Positions 24,150 through 33,229 are shown, numbered from the stretch's first letter. The stretch is 64,000 bases of DNA from Streptomyces sp. YPW6 (GCF_018866325.1 NZ_CP076457.1:1116001-1180000), one strand, 5' to 3'. Notes: a model not told the origin generated them from the letters alone. Numbers and translations are program-made.

Positions 24150-25259
24150 GTGCCTGCCCCCCGCTCCACCCTTCGCCGCGGCCTCACCGCCGTCGCCGCC
24201 CTGCCGCTGCTCGCTCTGGCGGCCACCGCCTGCGGCTACGGCTCCCAGGCGAAGGACGACTCCCGGGCGAACGTCTCCGCCACGGGGAAGAAGCTCTCCT
24301 CCGACACCGTGAGGATCGGGTACTTCCCCAACCTCACGCACGCCACCGCCCTGGTCGGCATCCAGGAAGGCACCATCCAGAAGGAGCTGGGCGGCACCAG
24401 GGTCGAGTCGACGACCTTCAACGCGGGCCCGTCCGAGATCGAGGCACTGAACGCCGGCTCCATCGACATCGGCTTCATCGGCCCCTCCCCCTCCATCAAC
24501 GGGTACACCAAGTCCCAGGGCAAGGGGCTGCGGATCATCTCCGGTTCGGCCTCCGGCGGGGTGAAGCTGGTCGTCAACCCGGACAGGATCAAGACCCCGG
24601 ACGACGTCAAGGGCAAGAGGATCGCCACCCCGCAGCTCGGCAACACCCAGGACGTGGCCTTCCTCAACTGGATCTCCCAGAAGGGCTGGAAGGTCGACTC
24701 GCAGAGCGGCAAGGGCGACGTCTCCGTGGTCCGCTCGGACAACAAGGTGACCCCGGACGCCTACAGGTCCGGCGACCTGGACGGCGCGTGGGTGCCCGAG
24801 CCGACGGCCTCGAAGCTGGTCTCCGAGGGAGCGGAGGTGCTCCTCGACGAGAAGGACCTGTGGCCGGACAAGAAGTTCGTGATCACGAACATCATCGTGT
24901 CGCAGAAGTTCCTCGACGCGCACCCGGACGTGGTCGAGGCGGTGCTGAAGGGGTCGGTCGCCACCAACAAGTGGATCAACGCCGACCCGGACCGGGCCAA
25001 GGCCTCCGCCAACAAAGCGCTGGAGAGGCTGAGCGGCAAGCCGCTGCCGCAGGAGATCCTCGACCCGGCGTGGGAGTCCATCGAGATCACCGATGACCCG
25101 CTGGCCGAGACGCTCAGGACGCAGGCAGGCCACTCGGTCGCCTCCGGTCTCCTCAAGGAGCCGGACCTCCGGGGCATCTACGACCTGGGCCCGCTGAACA
25201 AGATCCTCCAGGCCGAGGGCCTGCCCGAGGCCGCCGACGCCGGTCTCGGCGTCAAGTAG
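24150..25259 (+). CDS. Sulfonate-type ABC transporter substrate-binding lipoprotein (SsuA-like)
   Basis: A 369-residue lipoprotein from GTG 24150. Lipobox LAATAC with the lipidated Cys at 28. The mature protein is an NMT1/SsuA-type periplasmic-binding fold: VRIGYFPNLTHATALVG, NAGSIDIGFIGPSPSINGY, GVKLVVNPDRIKTPDDVKGKRIATPQLGNTQD read in segments. It would capture aliphatic sulfonates or taurine at the cell surface. The ATPase and permease genes follow, and its position after the cys genes supports a sulfur source. The ligand itself is inferred. Confidence 0.88.
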   Translation: MPAPRSTLRRGLTAVAALPLLALAATACGYGSQAKDDSRANVSATGKKLSSDTVRIGYFPNLTHATALVGIQEGTIQKELGGTRVESTTFNAGPSEIEALNAGSIDIGFIGPSPSINGYTKSQGKGLRIISGSASGGVKLVVNPDRIKTPDDVKGKRIATPQLGNTQDVAFLNWISQKGWKVDSQSGKGDVSVVRSDNKVTPDAYRSGDLDGAWVPEPTASKLVSEGAEVLLDEKDLWPDKKFVITNIIVSQKFLDAHPDVVEAVLKGSVATNKWINADPDRAKASANKALERLSGKPLPQEILDPAWESIEITDDPLAETLRTQAGHSVASGLLKEPDLRGIYDLGPLNKILQAEGLPEAADAGLGVK

Positions 25260-25306
25260 CCCGCCCATCCGCAGCAGGACGCAAGGACTCCCAGGAGGTG
25301 ACGACC

Positions 25307-26098
25307 ATGGCGACCCCCACCCTCACCAAGGCCGAGGACCGTACGACGGTCGAGCACGCAGCCCGTCTCGCGCACGTCTCGAAGTCCTTCGCCGGACCCA
25401 CGGGGCAGCAGCTCGTACTGGACGACATCAGCCTCGATGTCGCTCCGGGTGAGTTCGTCACCCTCCTGGGAGCGTCCGGGTGCGGGAAGTCGACGCTGCT
25501 CAATCTGGTGGCGGGACTCGACCGCCCGTCGCGGGGGTCCATCGAGACCCCCGGCGGACGGCCGGCCCTGATGTTCCAGGAGCACGCCCTCTTCCCGTGG
25601 CTGACCGCGGGCAAGAACATCGAACTGGCCCTGCGGCTGCGCGGGGTGCCGAAGGCGCAGCGCCGCGCCGAGGCGGAGCGGCTGCTGGAGCTGGTCCGGC
25701 TCGGCGGGGCGTACGGCAAGCGGGTGCACGAGCTGTCCGGCGGTATGCGCCAGCGGGTCGCCATGGCACGCGCGCTCGCCCAGGACAGCCAACTGCTGCT
25801 GATGGACGAGCCGTTCGCGGCGCTCGACGCCATCACCCGCGATGTGCTGCACGACGAGCTGACCCGGATCTGGGAGGAGACGAACACCTCGGTCCTCTTC
25901 GTCACCCACAACGTCCGGGAGGCCGTACGGCTCGCGCAGCGTGTCGTGCTGCTCTCGTCCCGGCCGGGCCGGATCGCCCGGGAGTGGACGGTCGGCATCG
26001 AGCAGCCGCGCCGCATCGAGGACGCCGCCGTGGCGGAGCTGTCCCTCGAGATCACCGAAGAACTGCGTGGGGAGATCCGCCGACATGGCCAGCACTGA
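25307..26098 (+). CDS. Sulfonate-type ABC transporter ATP-binding protein (SsuB-like)
   Basis: A 263-residue ABC ATPase. Walker A GASGCGKST (about 55-63), Q-loop LMFQEHALFPW, signature LSGGMRQRVAMARAL, Walker B LLLMDEPFAALD and the H-loop FVTHNVREA are all present. I chose ATG 25307 because AGGAGGT ends eight bases upstream; the GTG at 25298 lies inside that ribosome site. The end overlaps the permease start by 14 bp. Confidence 0.92.
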   Translation: MATPTLTKAEDRTTVEHAARLAHVSKSFAGPTGQQLVLDDISLDVAPGEFVTLLGASGCGKSTLLNLVAGLDRPSRGSIETPGGRPALMFQEHALFPWLTAGKNIELALRLRGVPKAQRRAEAERLLELVRLGGAYGKRVHELSGGMRQRVAMARALAQDSQLLLMDEPFAALDAITRDVLHDELTRIWEETNTSVLFVTHNVREAVRLAQRVVLLSSRPGRIAREWTVGIEQPRRIEDAAVAELSLEITEELRGEIRRHGQH

Positions 26099-27014
26099 CA
26101 TCACGTCCGGCCGGAAGCGGCCGGACGGGGCGGCCGCCGGACCGGCCGGAGGGAAGCCCGACGACCTGGCGGGCCTGGAGGCCGGTCTGGACGCCCTGGA
26201 CGCCGTGCAGATCCGCCGCACCCCGGTACGCGAGGTGCTGACGCGCAAGGTCCTGCCGCCGGTGGTGGCGGCGGCGCTGGTCCTCCTGCTCTGGGAGCTG
26301 CTGGTCCGCGCCCAGGTCACGGAGAGCTACAAGCTGCCGCCGCCGTCAGCGGTGTGGGACAGCGCGCGGCAGATGTGGCTGGAGGGCACGCTGCTGGACG
26401 TCGTCTGGACCAGCGTCTCGCGCGGTCTGCTCGGCTTCCTGCTCGCGGTCGTCATCGGTACGCCGCTGGGTCTGCTGGTCGCCCGGGTGAAGCTGGTCCG
26501 GGCCGCGATCGGCCCGATCCTGTCCGGGCTCCAGTCACTGCCCTCGGTGGCGTGGGTGGCCCCGGCGGTGATCTGGCTCGGGCTGAACGACCGGATGATG
26601 TTCGCGGTGATCCTGCTGGGCGCGGTGCCCTCGATCGCCAACGGGCTGGTCTCCGGCGTCGACCAGGTGCCGCCGCTGTTCCTCCGGGCGGGCCGCACGC
26701 TGGGCGCGACCGGGCTGCGCGGGACCTGGCACATCGTGCTCCCGGCGGCGCTGCCCGGCTATCTGGCGGGTCTCAAGCAGGGCTGGGCGTTCTCCTGGCG
26801 CTCGCTGATGGCCGCCGAGATCATCGCCTCGTCGCCCGAACTGGGCCTGGGCCTGGGACAGTTGCTGGAGAACGGCCGCAGCAACTTCGACATGCCCGGG
26901 ATCTTCCTGTCGATCCTGCTCATCCTGTTCGTCGGTATCGCCATCGACCTGCTCATCTTCAGTCCGCTGGAGCGGTGGGTGCTGCGCAGCCGCGGTCTCC
27001 TCGTCAAGAACTGA
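26085..27014 (+). CDS. Sulfonate-type ABC transporter permease (SsuC-like)
   Basis: A 309-residue membrane permease of the BPD type with about six membrane spans. An N-terminal cytoplasmic stretch rich in Gly/Asp is followed by VVAAALVLLLWELLV, SRGLLGFLLAVVIGTPLGLLVA, LPSVAWVAPAVIWLGLNDRMMF, the EAA-type loop LFLRAGRTLGATGLRGTWHIVLPAALPGYLAG (in parts) and a final span before SPLERWVL. It pairs with the ATPase immediately upstream. The chelatase gene starts 8 bp after its stop. Confidence 0.92.
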   Translation: MASTDITSGRKRPDGAAAGPAGGKPDDLAGLEAGLDALDAVQIRRTPVREVLTRKVLPPVVAAALVLLLWELLVRAQVTESYKLPPPSAVWDSARQMWLEGTLLDVVWTSVSRGLLGFLLAVVIGTPLGLLVARVKLVRAAIGPILSGLQSLPSVAWVAPAVIWLGLNDRMMFAVILLGAVPSIANGLVSGVDQVPPLFLRAGRTLGATGLRGTWHIVLPAALPGYLAGLKQGWAFSWRSLMAAEIIASSPELGLGLGQLLENGRSNFDMPGIFLSILLILFVGIAIDLLIFSPLERWVLRSRGLLVKN

Positions 27015-27022
27015 GCCCTCCC

Positions 27023-27775
27023 ATGACGCATCCCACGCTCCTCGTCATCGCCCACGGCAGCCGCGACCCGCGGCACGCCGCGACCGTGCACGCGCTCACC
27101 GAGCGGGTCCGTGCCGAGCGGCCGGGACTGCGGGTGGAGACGGCGTTCCTGGAGTTCAACGCCCCGTCCGTGCCCCGGGTGCTGGAGCGCCTGGCGGCGC
27201 AGGGCGCGGACGAGGTCGTCGCCCTGCCGCTGCTCCTGACCCGGGCGTTCCACGCCAAGACCGACATCCCCTCGGTCCTGCGCGAGGCCCGCACCCGGCT
27301 GCCGGGACTGCGGGTCCGCCAGGCCGACGTCCTCGGCCCGTCCCCGCTGCTCAACGCCACCCTGGAGCGGCGGCTGCGGGAGGCCGGGGTCCGCCCCGGC
27401 GACGTCCCCCGGACCGGACTCGTCCTGGCCGCGGCGGGATCATCCGACCCGGAGGCGATCGCAGTGATCGCTGAAATCGCGCGGGAGCTGCGGCACACCG
27501 GTTGGTGCGCCGTGCGGCCTGCGTTCGCCTCCGCTTCCCTTCCCCGCACCGAGGACGCCGTACGGGCCCTGCGCGCCGAGGGCGTGGACCGGGTGGCGGT
27601 GGCCCCGTACGTCATCGCTCCCGGCCGGCTCCCCGACCGCATCGCGGCGGGCGCCGAGGCGGCCGGCGCGGACGTGGTGGCCGATGTGCTGGGCCCCGCA
27701 CCGGAGTTGGCACGACTGCTGCTGGACCGGTTCGACGAGGCGCGGGTGCCGGTGGGGGCGTCGCTCTCGGCGTGA
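27023..27775 (+). CDS. Sirohydrochlorin chelatase (CbiX/SirB type)
   Basis: A 250-residue protein built from two CbiX half-domains: HGSRDPRHAATVHALTE near the N-terminus and AAAGSSDPEAIAVIAEIA at about 137-155, each with metal-binding His/Ser-type positions. LPLLLTRAFHAKTDIP carries the second His of the first half. It inserts iron into sirohydrochlorin to give siroheme, the cofactor of the sulfite reductase encoded first in this operon, so the operon supplies its own prosthetic group. Cobalt chelation for cobalamin is a possible alternative in the family. Confidence 0.88.
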   Translation: MTHPTLLVIAHGSRDPRHAATVHALTERVRAERPGLRVETAFLEFNAPSVPRVLERLAAQGADEVVALPLLLTRAFHAKTDIPSVLREARTRLPGLRVRQADVLGPSPLLNATLERRLREAGVRPGDVPRTGLVLAAAGSSDPEAIAVIAEIARELRHTGWCAVRPAFASASLPRTEDAVRALRAEGVDRVAVAPYVIAPGRLPDRIAAGAEAAGADVVADVLGPAPELARLLLDRFDEARVPVGASLSA

Positions 27776-28188
27776 GGGGCCGGGCGTGCCGCAGCGGCGC
27801 GGAGGGCCTGGGAATCGCCCCCTCGCCGCGCACTCGGTCACCGCGCGCTGACCGTCGCCTCGGTGGCGGCTCAGTCGTAGGACAGCCCGCCGGACCGTGC
27901 CCGCTCGGGTCCGAGGAAGCCCGGGTGGTCAGCGAGGACGCGGAAGCTGTCGACGAGTCCGGCCGATGTCCGGCCACCTGGCCCCGGCCTCCGGCCAGAT
28001 GAGGGTGAGGCCAACCTGCTCACCGCGCGATGGGCACCCCGGTAGCCGTTCCTCGGCCGACGAGGGCGTCGGCCGACGGCATCACCCGGCGAAAGCAGCG
28101 CCACCGGACCCTCGGGATGAGCCCCTTCAGGGGGCCGGGCGCGAGGGGCCCCGCCTCCGTACGGCCGCCCACCGTACCGGGCGGCCGC
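27776..28188. other. Spacer with a possible gene remnant at 27871-27978 (minus)
   Basis: No intact gene. On the minus strand, 27978 down to a TGA at 27871 reads SAGLVDSFRVLADHPGFLGPE and ends SGGLSYD, with G or C at nearly every third position. This could be the C-terminal end of a lost protein; the frame loses coding character upstream. I could not name a family. The rest of the 413 bp shows nothing recognisable. Confidence 0.3.
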
Positions 28189-28737
28189 TCAGTCGCGGGT
28201 CAGCTCCACCAGTTTCGCCACGGTGTTCCAGTTGCGGGTGGTGGTGACGATGCCCTTGGCATGGCGGGGGCGTCCCAGCGCGACGGCCAGCTTGGAGCGG
28301 CCGAGGCCCTCGGGGGCGTAGAGATACAGGCAGCGGTCGCCGATCCGGAACTCCTCCGGCAGGAAGGCCCCCGCGTCCAGGTCCGCGAAACGTTCGGGGT
28401 CCAGGGGACGGTCGGCGTAGGTGACGTGGAGCTGCTTGCCCTCCAGTTCGGCGGCGGGGAAGGGGCAGGCGTCGGCGACGGCCGCGAGATACGCGGCGTC
28501 GCGGACGAGGCAGTCGACGGTGAACCCGAACCGCTCGCGCAGGGCCTGCTCCAGGCCTGCGGCGAGGGCGTCGGCGTCCTCGGCGTCGCTGCGGAAGACG
28601 GCGTTGCCGCTCTGCAGGTGGGTGGCGATACCGGTGTGGCCCAGTCCGGCCAGCACTTCGCGCAGTTCGGGCATCGGGACCCTCTTGGCGCCGCCCACGT
28701 TGATGCCGCGCAGCAGCGCCGCGTATGTCGTCGTCAT
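28189..28737 (-). CDS. DUF1697 family protein
   Basis: A 182-residue protein from ATG 28737; an in-frame ATG two codons earlier is also possible. The sequence opens with TTTYAALLRGINVGGAKRVPM and contains LRGLGHTGIATHLQSGNAVF-like and PEEFRIGDRCLYLYAPEGLGRSKL segments, the conserved pattern of DUF1697. The family is widespread in bacteria, cytoplasmic, and of unknown function. No neighbour suggests a partner. Confidence 0.9.
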   Translation of the reverse strand: MTTTYAALLRGINVGGAKRVPMPELREVLAGLGHTGIATHLQSGNAVFRSDAEDADALAAGLEQALRERFGFTVDCLVRDAAYLAAVADACPFPAAELEGKQLHVTYADRPLDPERFADLDAGAFLPEEFRIGDRCLYLYAPEGLGRSKLAVALGRPRHAKGIVTTTRNWNTVAKLVELTRD

Positions 28738-29064
28738 GGCCATCCACCCTAGAGCCTGTCGTCGGACTGCCGCCGTCGCCCGGAGGACGGCCGCGCGGCC
28801 TCCGGTGCGTGCGACCGCAAGGCGCCGGGATGGTCTTGCGGCGGAGCTGCCAGGGCACTTCGACAACGCCACGAGCGTACGTGCCAGGCGTCGCGCGGCA
28901 GGCGGCATTCCGACGACACGCCCGGGAACGCCCCCGGACACGCCGCTGCCGCCGCGCCCCGTGGGGGCGAGCGCGGCGGCAGCTGTGTGCGGCGGTGGCC
29001 GGGCGGCGGGGTGTGGGGCCACCGCCGCCCGGCGTCCGGTCGGAACCGGGGTACTGACCGGGTC
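28738..29064. other. Spacer between DUF1697 and the subtilase, possible dispersed repeat
   Basis: 327 bp with no gene. Apart from the terminator hairpin at 28998-29033, the part from about 28750 to 28925 is an even GC-rich stretch. Its wording (for example GCGGAGCTGCCAGGGCAC, and AGAGCCTGTCG also seen at 48472) reminds me of dispersed non-coding sequence in Streptomyces genomes; this is an impression, not a match. Confidence 0.25.
28998..29033 (-). terminator. GC hairpin after the subtilase gene
   Basis: GCCGGGCGGCGG, 12-nt loop, then the exact complement, lying 32 bp past the subtilase stop. An alternative, mutually exclusive 7-bp pairing GGTGGCC/GGCCACC is possible (28994-29000 with 29017-29023). 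No T-run follows, as often in Streptomyces terminators. Confidence 0.55.
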
Positions 29065-30267
29065 CTACTCGACGATCTTGAGGAGCTTGTTCGGCGTGCC
29101 CTCGGTGGCGTTGCTGATGGCGTCCGGGGTGGCCCCCTCGGTGAGCGCCGTGGCGACGGCCTCCGGGGTGGCGTCCTGGTGGCCCGCCAGGTAGACGGCG
29201 GCCGCGCCGACGACATGCGGGGTGGCCATGGACGTACCCGAGATGGTGTTGGTGCCGCTGTCGCTGTCGTTCCAGGTGGACGTGATGTCCGAGCCCGGGG
29301 CGTAGATGTCCACGACCGAGCCGTGGTTGGAGAAGTCCGACTGCTCGTCGCCCTCCGTGGACGAGGCGACCGTGATCGCCTCGGGGACGCGGGAGGGCGA
29401 ACCCTGGCCGGCGTCGCTGGACTCGTTGCCGGCGGCCACGCCGAAGGTGATGCCCGCGGCGATGGCCTTCTGGACCGCCTCGTCGAGGGCCGGGTCGGCC
29501 CCGCCGCCGAGGCTCATGTTGGCGACGGACGGGCCCTTGGCGTTGGCGGTGACCCAGTCGATCCCGGCGATGACCTGCTCGGTGGTGCCCGAGCCGTTGT
29601 CGTCCAGGACGCGGACGGCCACGATGTCCGCCTTCTTGGCGACGCCGTGCGCGGCCCCGGCTATGGTGCCCGCCACGTGGGTGCCGTGCCCGTTGCCGTC
29701 GTCCGCGTCGTCGTCGTTGTCGACGGCGTCGAAGCCCGAGGTGGCGCGGCCCTCGAAGTCCTCGTGGGTGACGCGGACACCGGTGTCGATGACGTACGCC
29801 GTGACGCCCTCGCCGCCGGCGTCCGGGTAGGTGTAGGCGTCGTCACCGGCGGTCTGGGTCTGGTCGATCCGGTCCAGGCCCCACGACGGCGGGTTGTCCT
29901 GGGTGGCGTTGATGCTGAACTTCTTGTTCTGCACCACCTTGGCGACGGCCGGGTCGGCGGCGAGGCGCTTGGCCTCGGTCTCCGAAAGACCGCTGGCGGA
30001 GAAGCCGTTGATGCTGGAGGAGTAGTCGCGCTTGAGCTTTCCGCCGTACTCCTTGGCGAGCTCGGACTTGTCGGCCTTCTTCTCGTCCAGCATGACGATG
30101 TAGCTGCCGGAGACCGCGGTCGCGGCGTCCGTGCCGTAGACCGTACCCATGGGGGCCGGCGCGGCTCCCGCGAACGAGGTTCCGAGAAGGGTGACTCCGG
30201 CGGCGGCCGCCACGGCGGTGATCGCTGCGGTGAGCTTGATGCGACGGGTGCGCTGGTGCTTGGCCAT
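29065..30267 (-). CDS. Secreted subtilisin-like serine protease (S8)
   Basis: A 400-residue preproenzyme from ATG 30267, which has GGAGAA about ten bases upstream. Signal peptide 1 to about 34 (basic start, then a hydrophobic core ending FAGA). Inhibitor I9 propeptide about 55-117 (SYIVMLDEKKADKSELAKEY.. GFSASGLSETEAKRL). Catalytic triad in VIDTGV (about D158), DDGNGHGTHVAGT (about H194) and GTSMATPHV (about S344), with the oxyanion Asn in VAAGNESSD. It matches the streptomycete extracellular alkaline subtilases that mature by propeptide cleavage. A hairpin follows the stop; the gene has its own promoter region upstream. Confidence 0.95.
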   Translation of the reverse strand: MAKHQRTRRIKLTAAITAVAAAAGVTLLGTSFAGAAPAPMGTVYGTDAATAVSGSYIVMLDEKKADKSELAKEYGGKLKRDYSSSINGFSASGLSETEAKRLAADPAVAKVVQNKKFSINATQDNPPSWGLDRIDQTQTAGDDAYTYPDAGGEGVTAYVIDTGVRVTHEDFEGRATSGFDAVDNDDDADDGNGHGTHVAGTIAGAAHGVAKKADIVAVRVLDDNGSGTTEQVIAGIDWVTANAKGPSVANMSLGGGADPALDEAVQKAIAAGITFGVAAGNESSDAGQGSPSRVPEAITVASSTEGDEQSDFSNHGSVVDIYAPGSDITSTWNDSDSGTNTISGTSMATPHVVGAAAVYLAGHQDATPEAVATALTEGATPDAISNATEGTPNKLLKIVE

Positions 30268-30615
30268 GAAGAGGGTTCTCCTCGTCATTCTCTGTGGGGG
30301 GATTGGCCCTCGGCCGGAAGATCTCCGGGGGCTGGCTCGAAACCCTGACCGATTGACGAGCGCAGATCAAGACCCTCAGGGAGGTGTGACTTGCTCAAGA
30401 AGGTTTCGTAATAAGGAATCGGCCATGGCTGGTCACAGCGGCCACGGTGGCCGACCGAGCGTTACCTCGGCCGGATCGACGGCCGCGCGGCCACCAAGGG
30501 ACGATCGCCGCATCCCGCATTCCGCCTGCTCAGAAGGTCACGTGAAGCGCCGGACGCACCCCGCCCGACCGACGCCGGCAGCGCCGGCGGGGCCCCCGGG
30601 GCAGGAATGACCATG

Positions 30616-30645
30616 CGTGAAGACACGTGAAGACCCGTGAAGGTG
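30616..30645. repeat. Three tandem 10-bp units CGTGAAGACA/C
   Basis: CGTGAAGACA, CGTGAAGACC and CGTGAAGGTG follow each other exactly at 30616, 30626 and 30636. A spacing of about one helical turn would place equal faces on one side of the DNA, as in arrays bound by tandem regulator monomers. It lies about 350 bp upstream of the subtilase start. Confidence 0.5.
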
Positions 30646-30758
30646 TGCGCAAGGGGGGTGAACTCCCGGTTCCCGCTGTGAAATCGCCAGGGCGTGCGTG
30701 CAGATGCGCCGACCGGACCCGCCGCGACCCCGGTTTCACACAGCCGCAACACCGGCGC

Positions 30759-30789
30759 CCCGCCCCGGAACTCCGCAGGTCGGGGCGGG
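30759..30789 (-). terminator. Hairpin after the glycosyltransferase gene
   Basis: CCCGCCCC, 15-nt loop, GGGGCGGG, 37 bp past the stop of the glycosyltransferase. It probably acts as a GC-type terminator. Confidence 0.45.
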
Positions 30790-30825
30790 ACAAAGGACGT
30801 CGGGACAGCTCTCAGGCGGACCCGC

Positions 30826-32025
30826 TCAGCGCGCGAGCTCCGCCTCGATGAGGTCGGCGGCCCTGGGCGTGCCACCCTCCCGCGCCACTCGATCCCTCAG
30901 ATGCTCGCACCGGGCGGCCACTTCGGGGTCGCCCACGAGAGCGAGCACGGCCTCACGCAGACGCCCGGCATCCGCCTCCTCCATCGGCAGATGCCGGGCC
31001 ACCCCCAGGGACTGGAGCATGTCCGCGTTGCCGAACTGGTCGACGGCCTGCGGTACGGCGACCATCGGCGTGCCCGTGGCGAGCCCCTCCTGACTGCCGC
31101 CCGCACCTGCGTGGGTGATGAAGGCGTCGGCCTGCTTGAGGACGGCCACCTGCGGCACCCAGGTGCGCACCTCCACATTGCCCGGTACGGCTCCGAGTGC
31201 GGCGGGGTCGACGTGCGTGCCGATCTGGAGCACCACATGCCAGCCGGGCAGGTCACCGAAGGCGGCGACGCACTCGCGGTAGAAGGCGGGCTGCTTGGTG
31301 AACGAGGAGCCGAGCGAGACCAGCAGCACCTTCTCGGCACCGGCGGGCCGCTGCCACTCCCCCTCGTCGGCACGGTCGCCCTGGCAGGCGCCGACGAAGG
31401 TGTACATCGCGCGGTTCACCCGGTCCGCGTGCGGCTGGAGCACCTCGGGGATCAGGACGAGGCCGCGGCGCGGCCGGGAGACGAAGTCGTCGGCGGTGAC
31501 ATGGCCGAGGCCGTTCTCGGCGAGCCAGGCCTCGAAGCGCGCGTAGTACGTCTTGCCGCGCTCGCTCTGCTTCAGCTCGGCGGTCATCGGCTCCGCCACC
31601 TCCTTCTCGTACCCGTCCCAGGGGACCAGGTTGGGCCAGAGGGAGACGGCGGGGACGCCCCAGCGGTGGGCGAGAACACGGGCGGGATAGGAGGTGATGT
31701 CGTGCAGGACGAGGTCGGGCTCGTCGCCGGCGAAGGCGTCCGCGAGCTGCGGGAGGGCCTGGATGGCATCGGCGAGGAAGGGTTCGATGTTGTCGATCAG
31801 CTCCGTCCCCCAGGCGTCGGGGTCATCGTCGGTCGGCAGGGTGGAGGTCCAGATCACCGGCTCGGCGCCGACGGCGGCGACCTTCTCCGCGAAGGAGGCG
31901 GGGATGGCGTAGCTGACACGGTGTCCACGGTCGACGAGCTCGCGGATGACGTCGAGGCTCGGGTTCACATGTCCGTGGGCGGCGATGGAGAACATGGCGA
32001 TGTGGGCACGCGGGGATTCCGTCAT
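30826..32025 (-). CDS. Macrolide-type (MGT family) glycosyltransferase
   Basis: A 399-residue GT-B glycosyltransferase from ATG 32025. The N-terminal acceptor domain starts [23 protein letters not shown] (catalytic His in AAHGHVNP); the donor domain carries the nucleotide-sugar motif [22 protein letters not shown] (in parts) followed by QAVDQFGNA. This is the OleD/MgtA group, which inactivates macrolides and other phenolic compounds by adding glucose inside the cell. An operator palindrome inside its promoter suggests induction, fitting a resistance or detoxification role. The actual acceptor is unknown. Confidence 0.9.
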   Translation of the reverse strand: MTESPRAHIAMFSIAAHGHVNPSLDVIRELVDRGHRVSYAIPASFAEKVAAVGAEPVIWTSTLPTDDDPDAWGTELIDNIEPFLADAIQALPQLADAFAGDEPDLVLHDITSYPARVLAHRWGVPAVSLWPNLVPWDGYEKEVAEPMTAELKQSERGKTYYARFEAWLAENGLGHVTADDFVSRPRRGLVLIPEVLQPHADRVNRAMYTFVGACQGDRADEGEWQRPAGAEKVLLVSLGSSFTKQPAFYRECVAAFGDLPGWHVVLQIGTHVDPAALGAVPGNVEVRTWVPQVAVLKQADAFITHAGAGGSQEGLATGTPMVAVPQAVDQFGNADMLQSLGVARHLPMEEADAGRLREAVLALVGDPEVAARCEHLRDRVAREGGTPRAADLIEAELAR

Positions 32026-32032
32026 GCCGGCG

Positions 32033-32062
32033 ACTCTAAGCGAGACGAGACGTCTCGTGCAA
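32033..32062 (-). promoter_or_regulatory. Promoter with embedded operator palindrome for the glycosyltransferase
   Basis: On the minus strand TTGCAC (32057-32062), 18 nt, TAGAGT (32033-32038). The spacer holds a perfect 14-bp palindrome ACGAGACGTCTCGT (32045-32058), which also reaches into the -35 box. A repressor bound there would block RNA polymerase. The -10 ends only 7 bp before the ATG, so the transcript would be leaderless or nearly so. Confidence 0.55.
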
Positions 32063-32227
32063 TCTCTTTCCGTCCCCCGCAGCGACGGACCGGTCGGCAC
32101 CTCGGTCCCGGTGGTCGCACCTCATCGGCCCGGGCGAGGCGCACCATGCCCGCGGGCCGCAGAGGGAGGTCCGCTGACGGTCCGCCGGTTCGTCGTGACG
32201 GCCCGCGAAGATGCGAAAATCGCACCC

Positions 32228-33094
32228 ATGGACGAGATGCGTGCGCGCGAGGTACTGACAGCCGCCGGGCTCCCCGGCTCGGCGGAGCTGATCGCGGTGG
32301 GCGAGAACGCGGTGTTCGCCGCCGGCGATCTGGTGGTCAAGGTCGGACGGGACGCCACCGGCCACCCCGAGCTGCGCGCCCGGGCCGAGCGGGAGGTGGC
32401 GCTCGCCGACTGGCTCGCCGCGTCCGGCGTCCCGGCCGTGCGCGCCGCCGAGCGCGCGGTGCGCCTGGTCGAAGGCCACCCGGTGACGCTGTGGCACCGG
32501 CTCCCGGAGGCCGTGCGCACCGCCGAACCGCGCGACCTCGCGCCACTGCTCTCCCTGGTGCACGCGCTGCCCGCCCCGGCGGACTTCACGCTGCCGCGCC
32601 GCGAGCTGCTCGGCGGGGTCGAACGCTGGCTCACCCTGGCGGGCGACGCGATCGATCCGGCGGATGCCGAGTACCTCCGCGAGCGCCGCGACGGCTTCGC
32701 CTCCGCGGCCGCCGCCCTGGTCCCCCACCTCCCGCCGGGCCCGATCCACGGCGACGCGCTCCCGCGCAACGTCCATGTCGGCCCGGACGGCCCGGTCCTG
32801 GTCGACCTGGAGACGTTCTCCGCCGACCTGCGGGAACACGACCTGGTGGTCCTCGCCCTCTCCCGCGACCGCTACGGCCTGGACCCGGCGGCCTACGACG
32901 CCTTCACCGCCGCGTACGGCTGGGACGTCCGGGAGTGGGAGGGATGCGCGGTCCTGCGCGGCGCCCGCGAGACGGCGAGCTGCGCCTGGGTCTCCCAGCA
33001 CGCCCCGGCCAACCCGAAGGCGCTCGCCGAATTCCGCCGCCGGGTGGTGTCGCTGCGCGAGGGCGATCCCCAGGTCCGCTGGTACCCGTTCTGA
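32228..33094 (+). CDS. APH-family phosphotransferase (aminoglycoside/choline kinase fold)
   Basis: A 288-residue kinase-fold protein from ATG 32228. N-lobe Lys in VFAAGDLVVKVG; catalytic loop HGDALPRNVH at about 174-183 (HGDxxxxN); metal Asp in VLVDLETF at about 191. N- and C-lobes have the length usual for APH-fold enzymes. Many such streptomycete proteins are not true aminoglycoside kinases, so the substrate is open. It is divergent from the glycosyltransferase and lies 202 bp away; a shared resistance function is possible but not shown. Confidence 0.85.
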   Translation: MDEMRAREVLTAAGLPGSAELIAVGENAVFAAGDLVVKVGRDATGHPELRARAEREVALADWLAASGVPAVRAAERAVRLVEGHPVTLWHRLPEAVRTAEPRDLAPLLSLVHALPAPADFTLPRRELLGGVERWLTLAGDAIDPADAEYLRERRDGFASAAAALVPHLPPGPIHGDALPRNVHVGPDGPVLVDLETFSADLREHDLVVLALSRDRYGLDPAAYDAFTAAYGWDVREWEGCAVLRGARETASCAWVSQHAPANPKALAEFRRRVVSLREGDPQVRWYPF

Positions 33095-33229
33095 GCGGGC
33101 CGGGGGCGGTTGCGGGCCACCCGGCAGGGTCCGAGCGGCCCGTCGGAAAGCTCTCCCGGCCGCCCACCGGCGGCACCGTGCCGCGTACGCTTCCGCCCAG
33201 CCGTCCCCCGCCACCCGAAGGGAACACCC

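Larger units (their letters stand above)
30268..30825. other. Promoter region of the subtilase and spacer to the glycosyltransferase
   Basis: 558 bp without a gene. It contains lower-GC sequence at about 30380-30425, likely promoter region for the subtilase, a tandem 10-bp repeat at 30616-30645 and a hairpin at 30759-30789. I could not place -35 and -10 boxes with confidence. Confidence 0.5.
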
